A DNA stretch of 64,000 nucleotides from CAWAHD01 sp963781785. Lineage in GTDB: Bacteria > Planctomycetota > Planctomycetia > Isosphaerales > Isosphaeraceae. Position numbers and translations under genes: made by a program. Below, in pieces: positions 38,311 through 48,467 of this stretch (position 1 is its first letter; each line of letters opens with the position of its first letter). The DNA is taken from positions 4,092,001 to 4,156,000 of the forward strand of contig CAWAHD010000002.1 in NCBI GenBank assembly GCA_963781785.1, in the 5' to 3' direction. Under the pieces are notes generated by a model, which had not been told where the DNA came from, searched no databases, and saw only the letters and a program-made list of their open reading frames with translations.

Positions 38311-38357
38311 TTGCGTCTACCTACGGTCGTCGGCAAAATGGCAGACAACCGTAGGTA
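38311..38357 (+). promoter_or_regulatory. Putative promoter with inverted-repeat operator for the second blaI/M56 module
   Basis: The arms TACCTACGGTCGTC (38318-38331) and GACAACCGTAGGTA (38344-38357) are inverted repeats (13 of 14 match) around a 12-base spacer. The left arm falls between a weak -35 (TTGCGT, 38311-38316) and -10 (CAAAAT, 38334-38339) spaced 17 bases apart. The CTAC...GTAG core is reminiscent of BlaI-type operators. Its position 30 bases before the blaI start fits autorepression. The promoter call is weaker than the repeat itself. Confidence 0.55.
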
Positions 38358-38388
38358 ACTTTGGTTCGCAGGCTGACAAGGAGGGGTG

Positions 38389-38814
38389 ATGTCCCGGTCT
38401 GAAACAAGAGCGGAGCCCGACCTGCCGCCGCTCTCGGAAGCACAGATGGAGATCATGAACGTGGTCTGGGAGCAGGGCGAGGCGACGGTGAGCACGGTCT
38501 GGAAGTCGCTTGCTGCGCGGCGGCCGGTCGCGCGGAACACGGTGCAGACCATGATGGTCAGGCTCGAGGAGAAGGGCTGGCTGCGGTGCTCGAATGAGGG
38601 GCATGCCTTTCGCTATCGGGCCGCAAAGCCGCGCGACGACTTCCTGGGCGGCATGGTCGAGCATCTGGTTGACTCGGCCTTCGGCGGCTCGGCCGAGGGG
38701 CTGGTCCTGGCTCTCTTGAACGGCCGCGGCGTGACCCCGGAGGAGGTCCGTCGTATTCGTCGCATGATCGACCAGGCGGAACAGGCGACCAAGCGTGGGA
38801 GAGCCAAAGAATGA
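38389..38814 (+). CDS. BlaI/MecI/CopY family transcriptional repressor
   Basis: A 141-residue winged-helix repressor. The core L-S-E-A-Q-M-E-I-M-N-V-V-W-E-Q-G-E-A-T-V matches the BlaI N-terminus, the recognition helix is in A-R-N-T-V-Q-T-M-M-V-R-L, and the C-terminal helices serve dimerisation. ATG 38389 follows AAGGAGG. Its stop overlaps the M56 start as ATGA (38811-38814). It is only distantly similar to the BlaI at 20053, and its operator differs, so the two modules are probably regulated independently. Confidence 0.93.
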   Translation: MSRSETRAEPDLPPLSEAQMEIMNVVWEQGEATVSTVWKSLAARRPVARNTVQTMMVRLEEKGWLRCSNEGHAFRYRAAKPRDDFLGGMVEHLVDSAFGGSAEGLVLALLNGRGVTPEEVRRIRRMIDQAEQATKRGRAKE

Positions 38815-41800
38815 CCTCATGGAGCGATCTTATTCCTGGTGATGCGTCCCTCGCGCTGGCTGCCAGCATCATCGGTCAGGTGACTGTACTGATCGTCGTC
38901 GCGGCCGTCCTGGCGATGCTCTGTGGTCGTAACACGGCCGCCCGCCATGGCGGTTGGCTCTGTGCCCTGCTTGGCGTCTTGCTCAGCCCTGTGCTGGCCT
39001 GGATCGTGCCGGCAATCGGCTTGACCACGGCGACGATTCCCGGTCGCTTCCTGGCAGATCGTTCAGCCCTCGGCTTGACCCGAGCGATTGCCGTCCAGTC
39101 AAGCAAGCCAAGCGTGCAATCTTCGATAGCCAGTGAAATCCAAGGGGAAGGGAACGATGCAAGTGACGAGATTCGCGCCCGGGCCACTGGGGATAGCGAA
39201 CGGAATCTGACCGGGCGAGCGTCGTCGCCGACGAAATTCGTCACGCCGCCGCTTGCTTGGTGGCGGCTTGCGGCCGGTCTGGCGCTCTGGGTGTGGGTGA
39301 TCGTCAGCGTGGTACTGCTGCTGCGGCTGATCCGCGGCCACCGGCTCACGCGGCGCCTTTGCAAAGCCGCCCGCTCGATCGACGAACCGGCCTGGGGCCA
39401 ACTGCTCACCGGCGTTGCCGGGACGTTGAAAGTTCCTCCTGGAGGTCTTCCTCGGATCGCCGTGCTCGCGTCCCTGGGCGAGCCGATCACTGCGGGCGTG
39501 AGCCGGCCGGTCGTTCTCGTGCCCGAGCGACTGTTCCAGCTCCTGGCCACGCGGCAGCTCCACGACATCTTGGTCCATGAATGTGCCCACGCGATCCGCC
39601 GCGATCCTCTGGTCGGGATGCTGCAGCGGCTGGCGGAGCTCATGTTCTGGCCGCATCCCTTGGTTCACTGGATGAACCGCCGGCTCGCGCGAGCTCGCGA
39701 GGAAGTTTGCGACGATCACGTTTTGCGCGCTGGAGACGCGATCGGTTACGCCCGAACGCTGCTTGCCGTCGCGGAAGCCTGCGCCAGCGCCCGGCCTCGA
39801 CCATGCTTGCTACATACTTGATGACCCCGCACTGGACACTCGAAGCTCGCATTGCCGGGCTGCTCGACCCGAAAAGGAATCCCATGACGACGATTCATCG
39901 TCGAGCGTTTGCCGCACTCGCGACCGTTTTGTTGACGACCGGCCTGGCGGTTGCAGGCGTGCGCCTGGGCGAACTCGCGGGTAGCAACCCGCAGGAAATC
40001 GTTACCGCGACCGCACAACAGCCCAAGCCCGAGCGTCGCCCGGAACAGACGGAGATCAACGGCGTGGTGGTCGACGAGGCCGGGCATGGTGTTGCGGGTG
40101 CAGTCGTTCGGGTACTCGGCCATGAGACCACGACGACGAGCGGCCCCGACGGCGCCTTCTCCTTCGTTCTGGACGTGCGGATCGTCAATCCTCACGTGCA
40201 CGCCTCGGTCCAGGAAGGTGCCAGGCAGGGCTTGGTCGATTTGCCGGATGCGCTGCATCTCTCCAAGACAGCGGTCAAAGTGGTACTCAGAACCGCGAGA
40301 TCCTTGACGATCCGGGTGGTCGACAAACAGGCCGCCGCCGTCCCGAACGCATCGATCGTGGTGCCGGTCGAAGACATCTCTTCCGAATTCCCAATTGCAT
40401 TCTCCCTGCTGTCGGCGCAAACCGATGCACAAGGAGTGGCCCACGTGCGCGTTCCCGTCGATGCCGAAACCGGCTTCAAAGTGCAGAACGTTATCGCTCT
40501 CAAGCCCGGCGTCGGCCTCGACTATGCTGAACTCTGTCGTAGTAAGCGCCAGGTGACCAAAAGAGAGTTCCTCCCGCTTCCAGAGACGATAACGCTCGCG
40601 CTGCCAGGTGCAAGGACCGTGAAACTCCGTGCGATTGACTCGGCCGGAAAGCCAGTCTCCGACGTTGGGATCGCAATGCGTGTGATGATGATCAGAGGGA
40701 AGATCGATGAGGTGTTCACCGGCAACTCTTCGGTCTTTCGGGTCAACACCGACCCTCAAGGCGTTGCGACATTTGAGTTCCTGCCCGAGCATTTTGCCAT
40801 GGCCAGGTTCTCGGTCGATTCCAAGGAATTCGCTCCTGAGCTCATCCCATTCTCTTTTTCCTCGACCGAACTCGAGCGGGAGACAACGATTCGCCTGCTT
40901 CGGAACGTACGTGTTTCCGGACGTGTCATCGGCGCCGATGGCCAGCCCGCGGAGGGTGTCTCACTCCAAGCGGCTGGCGTTCCGCTGCAGAACGGCGCCT
41001 CGGGCACCAGTGCAGCGCACGTGCGAACTGGGGCGGACGGCGTGTTCCGGTTCGAGCTGCGAGCAGAGATGTGGTCCATGATCAGCGTCGTCGACGACCG
41101 ATGGGCCGCGATCAGCAAGACGAGGATCGTGACTCACGAAGGACAGCCTGTCGAGGGAATCGAGTTCCGGCTCATTCCGGGAACGTTGATTCACGGGCGC
41201 GTTACTGCTGGCCCCGAGCACCAACCTATGGCCAATCAGCGCGTCGTGATCGTCGAAGCTGGGTCGCCGCTCGCAAACCCCGCCAACGCACCAGGGCAAC
41301 CCGTCCGCGCGGACCTTGGCGTCTTCCTGCGCCGGCGGACTGTGACTGACTCAGAGCGACGATACCAATTCCGCGTGGGCCCGGGCGAATACCTGGCCGC
41401 ATCCCCCGTGATGCAACCGTTGGGCAGATTCAAGATCGGCAACGAGCCGGAAATCGTTCGAAACCTCGAGGTCGCGATGCGCCCGGATACACGACTGACG
41501 GGACTCGTGGTTCAGAAGGGTCCGGTCGATCAGCCGGTCTCTGGCGCGGTCGTCGAGGGTCACCGCTATGGCAACCCGACCAGTTTTGATTCCATTACCG
41601 ATACACAGGGTCGATTCACTGCCGAGCGCGCGCGCACTCCGATGGTGGTCGTGGCCCGAAGCCCGGACGATACGCTGGCCGGCTGGACCTTGATCGCCGC
41701 GGTTGACACGCATGTTCGAGTCTCGATCTCCGCCGCTGCCACGATCCACGGCCGAATCACCTACCAGGATGGCAAGCCGTTCGCCGATAAGTCCGCGTCG

Positions 41801-42094
41801 TGCGCCATCACCGTGGACTCGCCGAATCAAGCCGCGGTCAAGGAGAGGTCGGTCGGGTTCATCCATGGTTCAATCCTGACCGATGCACAAGGCCGGTATA
41901 CCTTCGCGGGGATTCCGGTCGGCACACGCTGTAGGCTGAGCGGTAATGTGCGAGTTGGTAGAACAACGCTTCGGGACTCAGCCGAAATCACAATAACCAA
42001 GCCCGGTCCGATCTCGGCGCCGGACCTGGTGCTCAAACCTGTGCAGTTGAGGAATCGCGAACCGGCCAAGCCGGCTCCGCGAAAGGCGCAATAA
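38811..42094 (+). CDS. M56 (BlaR1-like) protease with carboxypeptidase-regulatory-like ectodomain, one frameshift
   Basis: A membrane protease partnered with the upstream BlaI. Helices near 15-40, 45-70 and 150-175 precede the zinc motif H-E-C-A-H (256-260) and E-E-V-C-D-D. The frame then breaks at about 39795-39805: the first piece stops at 39821, while the second frame continues with M-T-P-H-W-T-L-E-A-R-I, the conserved end of the M56 domain, followed by a transmembrane helix. The long ectodomain is made of several carboxypeptidase-regulatory-like (Ig-type) modules, seen as repeated G-x-V-x-D-x-x-G-x-x-V-x-G-A-x-V patterns. Corrected length is about 1,094 residues. This sensor differs wholly from the helical ectodomain of the module at 20466, so the signals should differ too. 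Confidence 0.85.
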
Positions 42095-42120
42095 CGACGT
42101 GCGATCTCGGAACGTACCGC

Positions 42121-43704
42121 TCAAAATAACCCGGCAATCGGCTCCCCGCGGTAGACATAATGCGGCCGCTCCTGGGCGTCGTGCCACGCCACCGTAGACG
42201 GCAGCCCGAGCGCCCGATAGATCGTGGCAGCCAGGTTCTCGGGGGTCTGAGGATCCGACCGGGGAAAACCGCCGATCTTGTCGGACGAGCCGACGATTCG
42301 GCCCCCGCGAACACCTCCGCCGGCAAAGAACACGGTCTGGACCTTGCCCCAGTGGTCGCGGCCGGGGAGCTTGTAATACTGGGGCAACGACGAGATCCGC
42401 GGCGTCCGGCCGAACTCGCCGGCCATGACAATCAGCGTCGAGTCGAGCAGGCCGCTTTGTTCCAGGTCATCGAGCAACGCCGAGAGTGCCTGGTCCGTGG
42501 GTGGAATGAGCTTCTCCTTCAAGTGAGGAAACATATTGCCATGGGTGTCCCAGGTCTCGTTGTTGCCCAGGTTGACCTGGACCAGGTTGACTCCCGCCTC
42601 CACCAGCCGGCGGGCCATGAGCAATGACCAGCCAAACGCATGGCGGCCGTAACGGTCGAGCAGCTTCGGCTCCGTGTCGAGCACATCGAACGCCGCCTTG
42701 ACCTTCACGTCGGTCAAGAGCGAGATGGCCGCCTGTCGATCTCGCTCGAATGACTGGTTCCTTGCCAGCGAGTCGAGAGACGCACGCTGGTGATCGACGT
42801 AGTTCAGCAGCGACATTCGCCCGGCCAGCCGCGAGCGAGAGAAGCCCTCGGGCAAGCTCAGGTTCGGCGCTTGGAACCGCTTCGTCTTGCGAGGCACAAC
42901 ACGCTCTTGGTGGTCGAATTCGAATGACGGATACGCCCCATAGGCGGTTGGATCGAATGGCGAGGCCTCGATGAACCAAGGATCGCGCCGCGGCCCCATC
43001 AGACCGGCGAACTGGCCCGGAATGATTCGCCCGGTATTGTGAATCAGCCGTTCGGGCAGAACAACCGCCGGCGGTAAATTGTTGCGCGGCGCGGTCAGAG
43101 CCCCCGCCACCGCGGCCATCGATGGCCAGTCGCCGTGCTGTGGCTGGTTAGGGTCGAATCCCGACGGGAGATCCGAACGTCCCGTCAGCATGATGTGGTG
43201 CCCGGCCGAATGGTCGTTCGAGCCGTGGGTGAGCGATCGCACCAACGACCAGAGGTGGCTTCGCTGCGCGAGCAAGGGGAGATGCTCGCAGATACCGATT
43301 CCAGGAGTATTTGTCGCGATCGGCCGGAACTCGCCACGGATCTCAGCCGGAGCATCCGGCTTGAGATCAAAGCTCTCCAGTTGCGACAATCCTCCGGACA
43401 GAAAAATGTAAATGACCGACCTGGCCTTCGGAGGACCGCCAATCACGGAGCTGCTCGCGTTAGCGGGGTTCGTATCAGAAGCTGCGCTCCCCAAGGCCCC
43501 CAATGTTCGCAGCGCAGCGAGATCATCGATTCCCAGCCCCAGGATTCCGATCGCACCTGCCTGGAGCGCAGCCCGACGAGGGAATCGGGGATGTTGGGTT
43601 CCATCGCTCGATCGCCAGGGAGAACCAGAATTCACGGTGCTTTCCCCGAATCCGCGGTCATCAAGTCTCTTTGTTAAATCGAAGGTGAACCGTTCATCAA
43701 TCAA
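42121..43704 (-). CDS. DUF1501 family protein, exported
   Basis: A 527-residue DUF1501 protein (alkaline phosphatase/sulfatase-like fold), intact. An N-terminal R-R-A-A-L-Q-A-G export signal precedes I-F-L-S-G-G-L-S-Q-L-E-S-F-D, the first metal site, and the conserved G-E-F-G-R-T-P and G-R-D-H-W motifs near the C-terminus. The catalytic threonine/serine of true phosphatases is not evident, so the activity is unknown. It is the last gene of a minus-strand operon: its start overlaps the end of the PVC cytochrome gene by eight bases. It is one of three DUF1501 genes in the window. Confidence 0.93.
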   Translation of the reverse strand: MIDERFTFDLTKRLDDRGFGESTVNSGSPWRSSDGTQHPRFPRRAALQAGAIGILGLGIDDLAALRTLGALGSAASDTNPANASSSVIGGPPKARSVIYIFLSGGLSQLESFDLKPDAPAEIRGEFRPIATNTPGIGICEHLPLLAQRSHLWSLVRSLTHGSNDHSAGHHIMLTGRSDLPSGFDPNQPQHGDWPSMAAVAGALTAPRNNLPPAVVLPERLIHNTGRIIPGQFAGLMGPRRDPWFIEASPFDPTAYGAYPSFEFDHQERVVPRKTKRFQAPNLSLPEGFSRSRLAGRMSLLNYVDHQRASLDSLARNQSFERDRQAAISLLTDVKVKAAFDVLDTEPKLLDRYGRHAFGWSLLMARRLVEAGVNLVQVNLGNNETWDTHGNMFPHLKEKLIPPTDQALSALLDDLEQSGLLDSTLIVMAGEFGRTPRISSLPQYYKLPGRDHWGKVQTVFFAGGGVRGGRIVGSSDKIGGFPRSDPQTPENLAATIYRALGLPSTVAWHDAQERPHYVYRGEPIAGLF

Positions 43705-46570
43705 TCAGCGGCTGCGTGCTCCGGAGGTAAGCGAACAGGTCGCGGACCTGCTGGTCGCTCAGTCCTTCGAGCTGACCCTCGGGCATGATAGAATTCAGGC
43801 CGGGCTTGATCGCTTCGATCTCGGAACGCGCCAGGGCAAGCTCTTTGCCATCGCCGCCTCGGAGCACGACGACGTTCTTATCGGCCTCGACCACGACGCC
43901 GGAGAGGACGCGGCCATCGGTCATCGCGATGATCGTCGTCGCGTAACCCTCACGAATCTCCGCGTTGGGATTGACGATGTTCAGGAGCATGGTCTCCAGG
44001 TCGTCGCGGCGGAAGGTCGTCAGGTCGGGACCAACCTTGCCCCCTTTGCCGAACAGGGTATGACATCGGGCACACTGCTGTTCGAAGATCCGCTTGCCGG
44101 GCTTGGGAACACCCGAGCCGGCGCGGATCACCGCGGCCAGCCGGTCGATCCGGGCGTGGAGCTCGGCCGATGTGGCGGACTTGACGGGTCCCCAGAGGCG
44201 AGTCGCCCGATCGGTGATTTGTGCGTCGCCCAGCATCAAAAGCCTCTCGACAATCTCGCGGGGGACACTGTGAGATTCGATCGTCCCGGCCTCGATGGCG
44301 TCGAGTAAACGGGAAGCCCACGACCGCCGCGCCGCCAGCAAGCTCTGCGCGGCGGCCAGCACGTCATCGGACATGTTGCGATAAACCTTGAGCACTTCGT
44401 CGGGGACACTCGGGTCGTCGTAAGCGGTCAGGGCCGCGAGAGCGGCTGTCCGTAAGGCATTGTCGGGCGACTCGCAGGCGAGGTGAAGCACAGCAGGAAC
44501 GCACACCGGCTGCCGAACTTCGCCGAGGATCTGCAGAAGCTCGAGCTGCTTCATGTGGTCAACATGCGGGTCGGCGAGCATGCTCACGGCTTCCGAGACG
44601 GCTTCCGGTCTGCCTCTGCGCAGGCCGAGCGTGATTGAGTCTCCGCCGTGGCGCGCCAGGGCGTCGGCCAGCTCCTGGGGTAGACCGGTCAGCGACCGGC
44701 CCACGTAGGCTGCCTCGAAACCCTTCATCAATCGTTTGATGTGGTCCTGGCCTGGTGCCATCGCCAGAAGACGTGCGCAGTAACTCAAGTCTTGGCGGGT
44801 ACCGGCCGCGGCGAACCGCCGCATCAGCCGCTCCGAGATCGTTCCCTTCACGATTGGGAGGTTCCAGGTCGCGGTTTCCGAGACGAGGCCAAGCACCCGA
44901 TCGGGGTCGGTCGCGACCTTCGACTCGATCGCCCACCAGAGCAAGAGCGGCAGATGGATGTCGCGCTCGTCTTCACTGTGCGCCAGCAAGGCCCGCACGA
45001 TCGGCAAGCCATCGCGCGCGGGCAACCGCTTCGCCGAGCAAGCGAGCTGGCTGCGGACCTCGACGTCGGGCTCGATCTCTGCCCGCCCCACCAGCGCCGC
45101 GGCCTCGGCCGAAGAAACTTGCGATCGATCACCCAAGAGCCGCACCGTCCACAGCCGCACGGTGGGGTCGGAGTGCCCGAGAGTTTTGAGCGCCGCCCGT
45201 TCGTCCAGCTTGCCCACGGCATTCAAGGCCCAGAGCGCCTCGACGGCAGTCTGCCCTGTTGACTCGGCGATCAGCCGGCGCAGCTCCTGCGACGCCGACG
45301 CGTCTCTGCGGTCGGCGATCAACCGCTGAGCCGTCTGCCTGGTCCATTTGTTGGGATCGGCCAGCCGCTTGACCAGCTCGAGCGTACTGAGGCGAGACAG
45401 GTCGAGTGGCCGTCCCGAGGGAGAAGTACCAGCGTTTCGTGCCTTCAGCCGGTAAATCCGCCCGTTGCCCGGGTCGATCCGCCCTTCGTGGTTGCGGTAA
45501 TGATTGATCTGGCCGTCGTACCAATCCGCAATGTAGAGCGCACCGTCGGGGCCGAGCTTGATGTCCACCGGCCGGAACCAGGTGTCACTCGATGACACGG
45601 CCAGGCCAATGTCGCGGGTCTGGAGCGAAGACCCGTCCGGAAAAATCTGGCTCATCACAACATGGTTCAAGAGCGGCGCGACGCCGAAGAGCCGGCCACG
45701 ATACGCCGGGGGCAGCGCATCGGCTTCGTAGATAACAAAGGTGTGTGTAAACCGAGGGACGCGGTTGTGCTTCATCGCCGGGAAGTAGCCGAAGGCATAA
45801 GGATTGGAGAGCGGCCCGTGCTTGTTGAAGCCTTTCTGGTAATAGGCTCCCTGCACGTAATGAAACCCGCGGGTGTCGCCGCCGTTGTGGCCGGAGTAAA
45901 TGCATCCCCGGGCGTCGATCTCGACGCCGAAGGCATTGCCGCCCCCCTCGGCGAAAACCTCGTACCGGCGTGTTTCCGGGTGATAGCGCCAGATGAGCTG
46001 CCCCATCGAGTGCACGGGCTCTTTGCCTGAGTCGAGACCGGGACGGGTCACGTGGCCGGTGACTGTCGATCCCTGGGCGGCGTAGAGCCAGCCGTCAGGG
46101 CCCCATCGCAGGCTGTTGACGACCGAGTGGGTGTCTTCCAGCCCGAAGCCCTGGAGATGGACCTCGGGGTCACCATCGGGGACATCGTCATTGTCGCGGT
46201 CCAGATAAAACAAGAGATACGGCGGGTTGAGCACCCAGACGCCTCCCCGTCCTCTAGCGACCGAGGTGACGATATTGAGCCCGTCCAGAAACGTCTTGTG
46301 CCGGTCGTAGACGCCGTCGCCGTCGGTATCCTCGTGAATCGTGATCTTGTCCTTACCGCGGAAGTGGTGCGGAGGAGCAGGCGGAACCTTGTCATAGACG
46401 GCGCGCCAGACGCCGTCGTGGCTCACCATCTTCAGTCCCGCGGGATAAGGATACTGCAAGTACTGAACCACCCAGAGCCGCCCGCGCTCGTCGAAGGAGA
46501 TCGAAACCGGCTGGCGCACGACCGGCTCGGCCAGGACCAGCTCGAGCTGGAGGTCGTCGGGAACCGTCAA
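43697..46570 (-). CDS. PVC-type CxxCH cytochrome with propeller and HEAT repeats, N-terminus probably frameshifted
   Basis: A 957-residue protein: an N-terminal beta-propeller (about 1-380; E-D-T-D-G-D-G-V-Y-D-R-H-K is typical of the family), HEAT-like repeats (about 390-800), and a c-type heme domain with C-A-R-C-H at 833-837 followed by G-K-G-G-K-V-G-P-D-L. It has no signal peptide and only a TTG start (46570) lacking a ribosome-binding site. The conserved lead-in G-P-L-P-P-x-A-L-A-S-L-T-V-P-D-D is split between this frame and the end of the gene upstream; adding one C to the CCC run at 46588-46590 (minus strand) joins them. The heme domain thus may belong to a larger fused polypeptide. Confidence 0.9.
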   Translation of the reverse strand: MTVPDDLQLELVLAEPVVRQPVSISFDERGRLWVVQYLQYPYPAGLKMVSHDGVWRAVYDKVPPAPPHHFRGKDKITIHEDTDGDGVYDRHKTFLDGLNIVTSVARGRGGVWVLNPPYLLFYLDRDNDDVPDGDPEVHLQGFGLEDTHSVVNSLRWGPDGWLYAAQGSTVTGHVTRPGLDSGKEPVHSMGQLIWRYHPETRRYEVFAEGGGNAFGVEIDARGCIYSGHNGGDTRGFHYVQGAYYQKGFNKHGPLSNPYAFGYFPAMKHNRVPRFTHTFVIYEADALPPAYRGRLFGVAPLLNHVVMSQIFPDGSSLQTRDIGLAVSSSDTWFRPVDIKLGPDGALYIADWYDGQINHYRNHEGRIDPGNGRIYRLKARNAGTSPSGRPLDLSRLSTLELVKRLADPNKWTRQTAQRLIADRRDASASQELRRLIAESTGQTAVEALWALNAVGKLDERAALKTLGHSDPTVRLWTVRLLGDRSQVSSAEAAALVGRAEIEPDVEVRSQLACSAKRLPARDGLPIVRALLAHSEDERDIHLPLLLWWAIESKVATDPDRVLGLVSETATWNLPIVKGTISERLMRRFAAAGTRQDLSYCARLLAMAPGQDHIKRLMKGFEAAYVGRSLTGLPQELADALARHGGDSITLGLRRGRPEAVSEAVSMLADPHVDHMKQLELLQILGEVRQPVCVPAVLHLACESPDNALRTAALAALTAYDDPSVPDEVLKVYRNMSDDVLAAAQSLLAARRSWASRLLDAIEAGTIESHSVPREIVERLLMLGDAQITDRATRLWGPVKSATSAELHARIDRLAAVIRAGSGVPKPGKRIFEQQCARCHTLFGKGGKVGPDLTTFRRDDLETMLLNIVNPNAEIREGYATTIIAMTDGRVLSGVVVEADKNVVVLRGGDGKELALARSEIEAIKPGLNSIMPEGQLEGLSDQQVRDLFAYLRSTQPLID

Positions 46571-48315
46571 TGAGGCCAGGGCCGCGCGGGTGGAAGCGGG
46601 CCCTGGCCACGATCAAAAGGGGAGCGCGCCACTGATGAGCCGGGAGCGCCGGCACGGACGCTGGCCGCTTTGGATCCGCTGGCTGGCCTGGAGCCAGCGG
46701 GCGTCTTGGAAGCACTCGCCTTCGCCGTGGGTTCGCGGTTGAGCGCCCAAAAGATCGCATTACGAAGCAGGCGGCAAAACTCAGGCTTGCTAAAGTCGCC
46801 CGGGTGCCCGAGTGACGTGTAGAAAACGCGCGAAGATCCCTTCAGGTTGACCCACGCCACCGGCTCGGGAGACATGTTGCTGACGCGGCCCGTCAGGAGA
46901 GGAACGGCCGAGGCTGCCAGCGGGCTGGTCTTGTAGAGCGAGCCCGCCGCCTCGAACGGGGTCTCGATTCCGTCCAGGATCGGATGAGGCTTCTTACTTT
47001 CGGCTCGCTCGATCACCGGCTTCATGCTGTCGGGATAATGGTTGGTGTAATGGCCTCCGAGGACATCGGGATCGAACGACTTCCATTCCACATGCCCTGG
47101 TGGAGCTTTACCGCGGGTGTCAAAGGCATGGCTGGCCGTTCGGATGCCCACCAAAGGTTTGCCCGAGTCGATATATCGCCGAATGAACGACATCTCGTCC
47201 GCCTTCGGCGCGCGGCGGCGAACGCTCAATACCACGAGATCGGCGTCATCGAGTGCCTGGGCGCCCGGAAAGTCGTGCGGTGACTTGGGGTCGGCAATCG
47301 CGAATGTGCACCGGATTCCGGCCGGCTCGAGCTCCTTGTTCGCGAATGCCGGCAAGGTTTCTTCAGTCTTGTATTCGTCTTCGCCGATCAAGAAGACCGT
47401 GCGCGGGCGGTCATCGGATTGAAACTGGAACGCCGGCCGGCCGGTCAAGTCAGTCGAAACGATCGTCGGACCGACATATTTCTCGATATGCTCGACGATC
47501 CGGTTGGTTCCCTCGAAATGGCTGACGTACGGCCATTTCCGGGAGTTGTACATTGTGTCGGTCAAGTCGCGCACCAGGACGACGTTCTTGCCGGCCCGCG
47601 CCAGGTTTCGCAGGCCGAACGGCCGGCCCAGCACGCACATATTGGTGTGAACGCCCATGAGCATCACATTACGAATGCCGCGGCTCTCGAGCAGGTTCCA
47701 GATCTCGGTCCCGGAATCGCTGATGGCGTCGTCATCGCGGATCTCGATGGCAGCGACCTGGGATTTCCAGGGCGATCCCTGGGGGCATTGCGGCCCGTCG
47801 TCACAGCCGCCGTCGGACTGGTCGATCGGGTAGATCCCCTGCTCCTCTGCCGGGATCTTGTTACACCATTCGCCGATGTGTTCCGGGAGCTTCCGTGCTT
47901 TGGGCGCGCTCTGTGCTCGCCGCCGCGCGGGGTGATTTTTGTAAGCGTCCATGCAACTGCTGGGGGCGTGAATGATCAGGATGCCCTTGGCCCGCGCCGC
48001 GGCGACCGTTTGATTCATGGCAGGAGCCAGCTCGCCGACCCGGCGGGTGGCTCCCCGGCACCAGTGCTGGTTCCACATGTCGCAGATGATGATGGCCGTC
48101 TGCGCCGGGTCCCACCGGAGCTCTTTCTCCTTGACGACGAAACCGTGGGCATTCGACTCCTTCGCCGACGCCGCGAGCTCCCGCACCCGGGCATGCAAGA
48201 TCAATGGCTTCGCTGGCGGGCGCGATGGCTGATCCCGGGCCTCTGCCACGAGTCCCAGGGTCAGGCAGACAGCCCCGAAAGCCCCGTACATTTCACCTCG
48301 CCAAGCGGTGTGCAT
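46567..48315 (-). CDS. Isochorismatase-like hydrolase fused to a ThuA-like domain
   Basis: A 582-residue protein with a signal peptide (about 8-28). The first domain (about 40-310) is a cysteine hydrolase of the isochorismatase family: the aspartate is in I-I-C-D-M-W-N-Q and the nucleophilic cysteine in G-V-H-T-N-M-C-V. The second (about 320-530) is a ThuA-like glutamine-amidotransferase-fold domain with D-A-D-L-V-V-L-S and the late G-G-H-Y-T-N-H-Y region. A Ser/Ala/Pro-rich linker follows and ends in G-P-L-P-P, the usual entry to PVC-type dehydrogenases, directly before the next gene; a single missing base there would make one polypeptide. ATG 48315 has a GGAGGG site, so this start is firm. 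The substrate is unknown. Confidence 0.88.
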   Translation of the reverse strand: MHTAWRGEMYGAFGAVCLTLGLVAEARDQPSRPPAKPLILHARVRELAASAKESNAHGFVVKEKELRWDPAQTAIIICDMWNQHWCRGATRRVGELAPAMNQTVAAARAKGILIIHAPSSCMDAYKNHPARRRAQSAPKARKLPEHIGEWCNKIPAEEQGIYPIDQSDGGCDDGPQCPQGSPWKSQVAAIEIRDDDAISDSGTEIWNLLESRGIRNVMLMGVHTNMCVLGRPFGLRNLARAGKNVVLVRDLTDTMYNSRKWPYVSHFEGTNRIVEHIEKYVGPTIVSTDLTGRPAFQFQSDDRPRTVFLIGEDEYKTEETLPAFANKELEPAGIRCTFAIADPKSPHDFPGAQALDDADLVVLSVRRRAPKADEMSFIRRYIDSGKPLVGIRTASHAFDTRGKAPPGHVEWKSFDPDVLGGHYTNHYPDSMKPVIERAESKKPHPILDGIETPFEAAGSLYKTSPLAASAVPLLTGRVSNMSPEPVAWVNLKGSSRVFYTSLGHPGDFSKPEFCRLLRNAIFWALNREPTAKASASKTPAGSRPASGSKAASVRAGAPGSSVARSPFDRGQGPLPPARPWPH

Positions 48316-48467
48316 CGTCCGACCCTCCGTCGCCAGCCGACATCTTGTCGGGTTCGCGTTGTTTAACACCTGCTTGATAATCTACTGGCTCGGGCGCAAA
48401 GTTGCCAATGTCCCGACCTATTCCGGGGCAAGCGCGCCGCCCGAGGAGTCGTCGAAAACATTGGCTG

